Virus record (IMG/VR): IMGVR_UViG_3300024520_000307
Location: 1 to 32,819 of that record
Direction: 5' to 3' (one strand)
From: a virus
DNA length: 32,819 nt
Shown in pieces: positions 31,429-32,819 of the stretch. The notes below the pieces were generated by a model, which was given only the letters and a program-made list of their open reading frames with translations, searched no databases and was not told where the DNA came from. The translations under genes were made by a program, and so were the position numbers. Each line of letters starts with the position of its first letter. The first letter of the stretch is position 1.

Positions 31429-32562
31429 CTAAAACAAACCGTCTTCCAACGCCTGCTGGCGTAACTTGTCACCCGCACTCAGCCGTGAGTTTTGGGTCGT
31501 CGGGGTCTCGGGTCGGGGTATACTTCCACCTGCGGAGGGCACATGCTCGGCTCCCCTCTGAAGGTGATCCATGTTTCGTTGCAGTGTCTGTTGTTGCGAA
31601 CTGACCTGCTGCTGCTGCCCGTACATCCTCTGCGTTGCGATGTCTCCGGCGTACATCCTTGTAGCAAGCTGCCACAGTTGCTGGGGATCATGTATCCCCG
31701 ACTCTCTCAAGTGGTTAATGTAATTTGTAACAGCTTGGCCTTCCTGTGATAACACCAAGTTGCCACTTACATCCTGTACATGCTGGCCTGACCGAGCGTC
31801 CTTCTGGTACACCCAGTCGGCATTCCGCTCGTGGATCTGCTGTACTGCCTGCTGTTTCGTCGCTTCCTGCTGATAGGACTGCTGCCACTTCATCACAGCC
31901 CCGTAGCGGTCGGCAAATAGCTTGTCAAATTCCTGCTCGATAATGCCCGGCAGGACCTCGTGGGGACGGCGGGTAATATCCTCTGTCCACTTCTCAATGT
32001 GGTTGACGTAATCCTCCGCCTGCTGGCGGACTGCGGGAGGAGTATTGGCTGACCAGTCCCAGTACAGTTCACCCTCGGGGGTCTGGAACTGCTGGCGGTA
32101 TCGCTGGGCATCATCGTAGTTAAAGTCAGGGGCTCCCCACCAGTTCTCGTTCAGCTCGTCGGTGGTAGCCTGCTGCTGCTGCTGGGCCTGATCGTGCTGC
32201 CATTGCAGGTACTCTTGGTACTGCTGCTGCTGCTGCTGATTCTGCTGCTGGGACTCTTGGGCCTGACGCTGATAGTGGTCTGCCCACTGTGAGTTCTGGT
32301 CCTGTAGCTGGTGATAAGATTCCAGCAGACGATTGGCCGCCTCTGTATCGTCGCTGACGCCAGAGAAGCCAAGGGATTCAACTTGCTCAGAGAGGGTTGG
32401 TCCCGTGTAAACCGGATCGGGTTGCGGTACAAACTCTGGCTCTTCAGCAACTACGTCTGTGAGGTCGAGCGTCGGGGCTTCTGTGGGCTCTGTTGTGTCC
32501 TCGGGAATCGCTGTGTCCACAACGTCTTCCATAACGTCTTCTTGGGTGATATCAGATGACAT
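31429..32562 (-). CDS. Scaffolding protein
   Basis: A 377-residue hydrophilic protein directly before the capsid gene. Residues 1-50 are acidic (E-D-V-M-E-D-V-V-D-T, E-E-P-E-F). Residues about 95-135 are Gln-rich (up to six in a row) and predicted helical or coiled. The C-terminus has M-D-H-L-Q-R-G and ends L-R-Q-Q-A-L-E-D-G-L-F, a short helix that in other scaffolds touches the coat protein. Acid-rich, Gln-rich and unfolded composition together with its location give the call: it would guide coat assembly and leave or be cleaved before DNA filling. AAGGA lies 10 bases before the ATG. Confidence 0.82.
   Translation of the reverse strand: MSSDITQEDVMEDVVDTAIPEDTTEPTEAPTLDLTDVVAEEPEFVPQPDPVYTGPTLSEQVESLGFSGVSDDTEAANRLLESYHQLQDQNSQWADHYQRQAQESQQQNQQQQQQYQEYLQWQHDQAQQQQQATTDELNENWWGAPDFNYDDAQRYRQQFQTPEGELYWDWSANTPPAVRQQAEDYVNHIEKWTEDITRRPHEVLPGIIEQEFDKLFADRYGAVMKWQQSYQQEATKQQAVQQIHERNADWVYQKDARSGQHVQDVSGNLVLSQEGQAVTNYINHLRESGIHDPQQLWQLATRMYAGDIATQRMYGQQQQVSSQQQTLQRNMDHLQRGAEHVPSAGGSIPRPETPTTQNSRLSAGDKLRQQALEDGLF
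32170..32255. repeat. CTG-type trinucleotide repeats coding polyglutamine
   Basis: Two clusters of CTG on the plus strand (CAG on the coding strand) give the Gln tracts of the scaffold at about residues 105-132. Triplet runs of this kind slip during replication, so tract length may vary. Confidence 0.75.
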
Positions 32563-32639
32563 AAAGTTTTCCTTACCTTGGGTTTAGGTATCTCTCAACG
32601 AGAATGTCCCCTATTGGTGTACATCCGTGCAAGGGTATT

Positions 32640-32819
32640 TCAGGGTTTTTTCTTGGCCTTCCGCCACCAGAATAGGACGTGCATCCAGAACTTGACCAGA
32701 CCCACCTTCGCAAAGCCCCGTTTGAAGATGTGATTCTTGGCTGCAATAAGCTCCTCGCACGAGTTGGTCCGGACCATAACCCTGTCCCTCTGCCCAACCT
32801 TAATAAATCGGATCTTCAT
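32640..32819 (-). CDS. Short basic protein at the right edge (59 aa, may be 5'-partial)
   Basis: The frame begins with an ATG on the final base of the window and encodes 59 residues: M-K-I-R-F-I-K-V-G-Q-R-D-R at the start, a middle L-I-A-A-K-N-H-I-F-K-R-G-F, an aromatic cluster V-K-F-W-M-H-V-L-F-W-W, and a basic end R-K-A-K-K-K-P. It is strongly basic; the aromatic stretch is too short and charged for a clear membrane helix. Since the frame may extend outside the window, the true length is unknown. It precedes the scaffold by a 77-base gap containing the scaffold's ribosome site. No family recognised. Confidence 0.5.
   Translation of the reverse strand: MKIRFIKVGQRDRVMVRTNSCEELIAAKNHIFKRGFAKVGLVKFWMHVLFWWRKAKKKP

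Noticed and set aside
32573-32797. A 74-residue minus-strand frame at the right edge
   Set aside because: Its composition (Gly, Arg, Ser) is not protein-like, and the 59-residue frame ending at 32640 fits better in the same place; neither is certain.

Overview
This window is almost certainly part of the genome of a tailed double-stranded DNA phage (or a prophage or metagenome-assembled virus) with a short, podovirus-type tail. The evidence is a nearly gap-free set of virion genes on one strand: scaffold, major capsid protein, decoration protein, large terminase, portal, a gp4/gp11-like adaptor, an ~835-residue nozzle-like protein, a tail-fibre tip, and then several very large low-complexity proteins of the kind that become internal or ejected virion proteins. 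There is no major tail protein, tape measure or sheath. No tRNA, CRISPR array, integrase or insertion sequence was seen. Two short genes (an HNH-like protein at the left edge and the protein whose conserved part lies at 2300-2659) resemble families I remember from Planctomycetota genomes. A planctomycete host is therefore a reasonable guess, but it rests on recall and not on a search.

Layout. Plus strand, 1-2296: HNH-like protein, RusA-type Holliday-junction resolvase, a two-helix membrane protein (holin candidate), and three small beta-rich proteins that are probably virion appendages. The last genes are joined by overlapping stop/start codons. Minus strand, 32819 down to 2003 (transcribed right to left): a short basic protein at the right edge, scaffold, major capsid protein and decoration protein, then a strong intrinsic terminator at about 29574-29613. 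Next come a PD-(D/E)XK nuclease-like protein, a zinc-ribbon protein (small-terminase candidate), large terminase, an SH3/HeH-like protein, portal, four small accessory proteins, adaptor, nozzle and fibre tip. After these come a block of six large proteins (371, 402, 1905, 631, 267 and 1383 residues) and a final small protein. The two strands converge near 2000-2300, where the last minus-strand reading frame runs antisense through an entire plus-strand gene.

How the genes fit together. Scaffold and capsid protein build the head, the terminase fills it through the portal, and the adaptor, nozzle and fibre close the vertex and recognise the host. RusA and the nuclease-like proteins probably resolve or trim replicating DNA before packaging. 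The part least explained by known families is the 6.8-17.7 kb block. Its proteins share short repeated peptide motifs with one another: seven copies of (A/P/V)-E-x-(I/V)-I-R in the 1905-residue protein, a G-E-S-x3-Y-x2-R motif in two proteins, a shared N-P-L-x-Q-S-L-x-G C-terminal element, and calcium-loop motifs in two proteins. I read this as a multi-component internal virion or ejection assembly built on repeated docking peptides. It is the best candidate here for something undescribed.

Of the gene-to-gene junctions, at least seven use overlapping stop/start codons, and the remaining gaps are mostly under 60 bases. No stretch over 300 bases lacks a gene.
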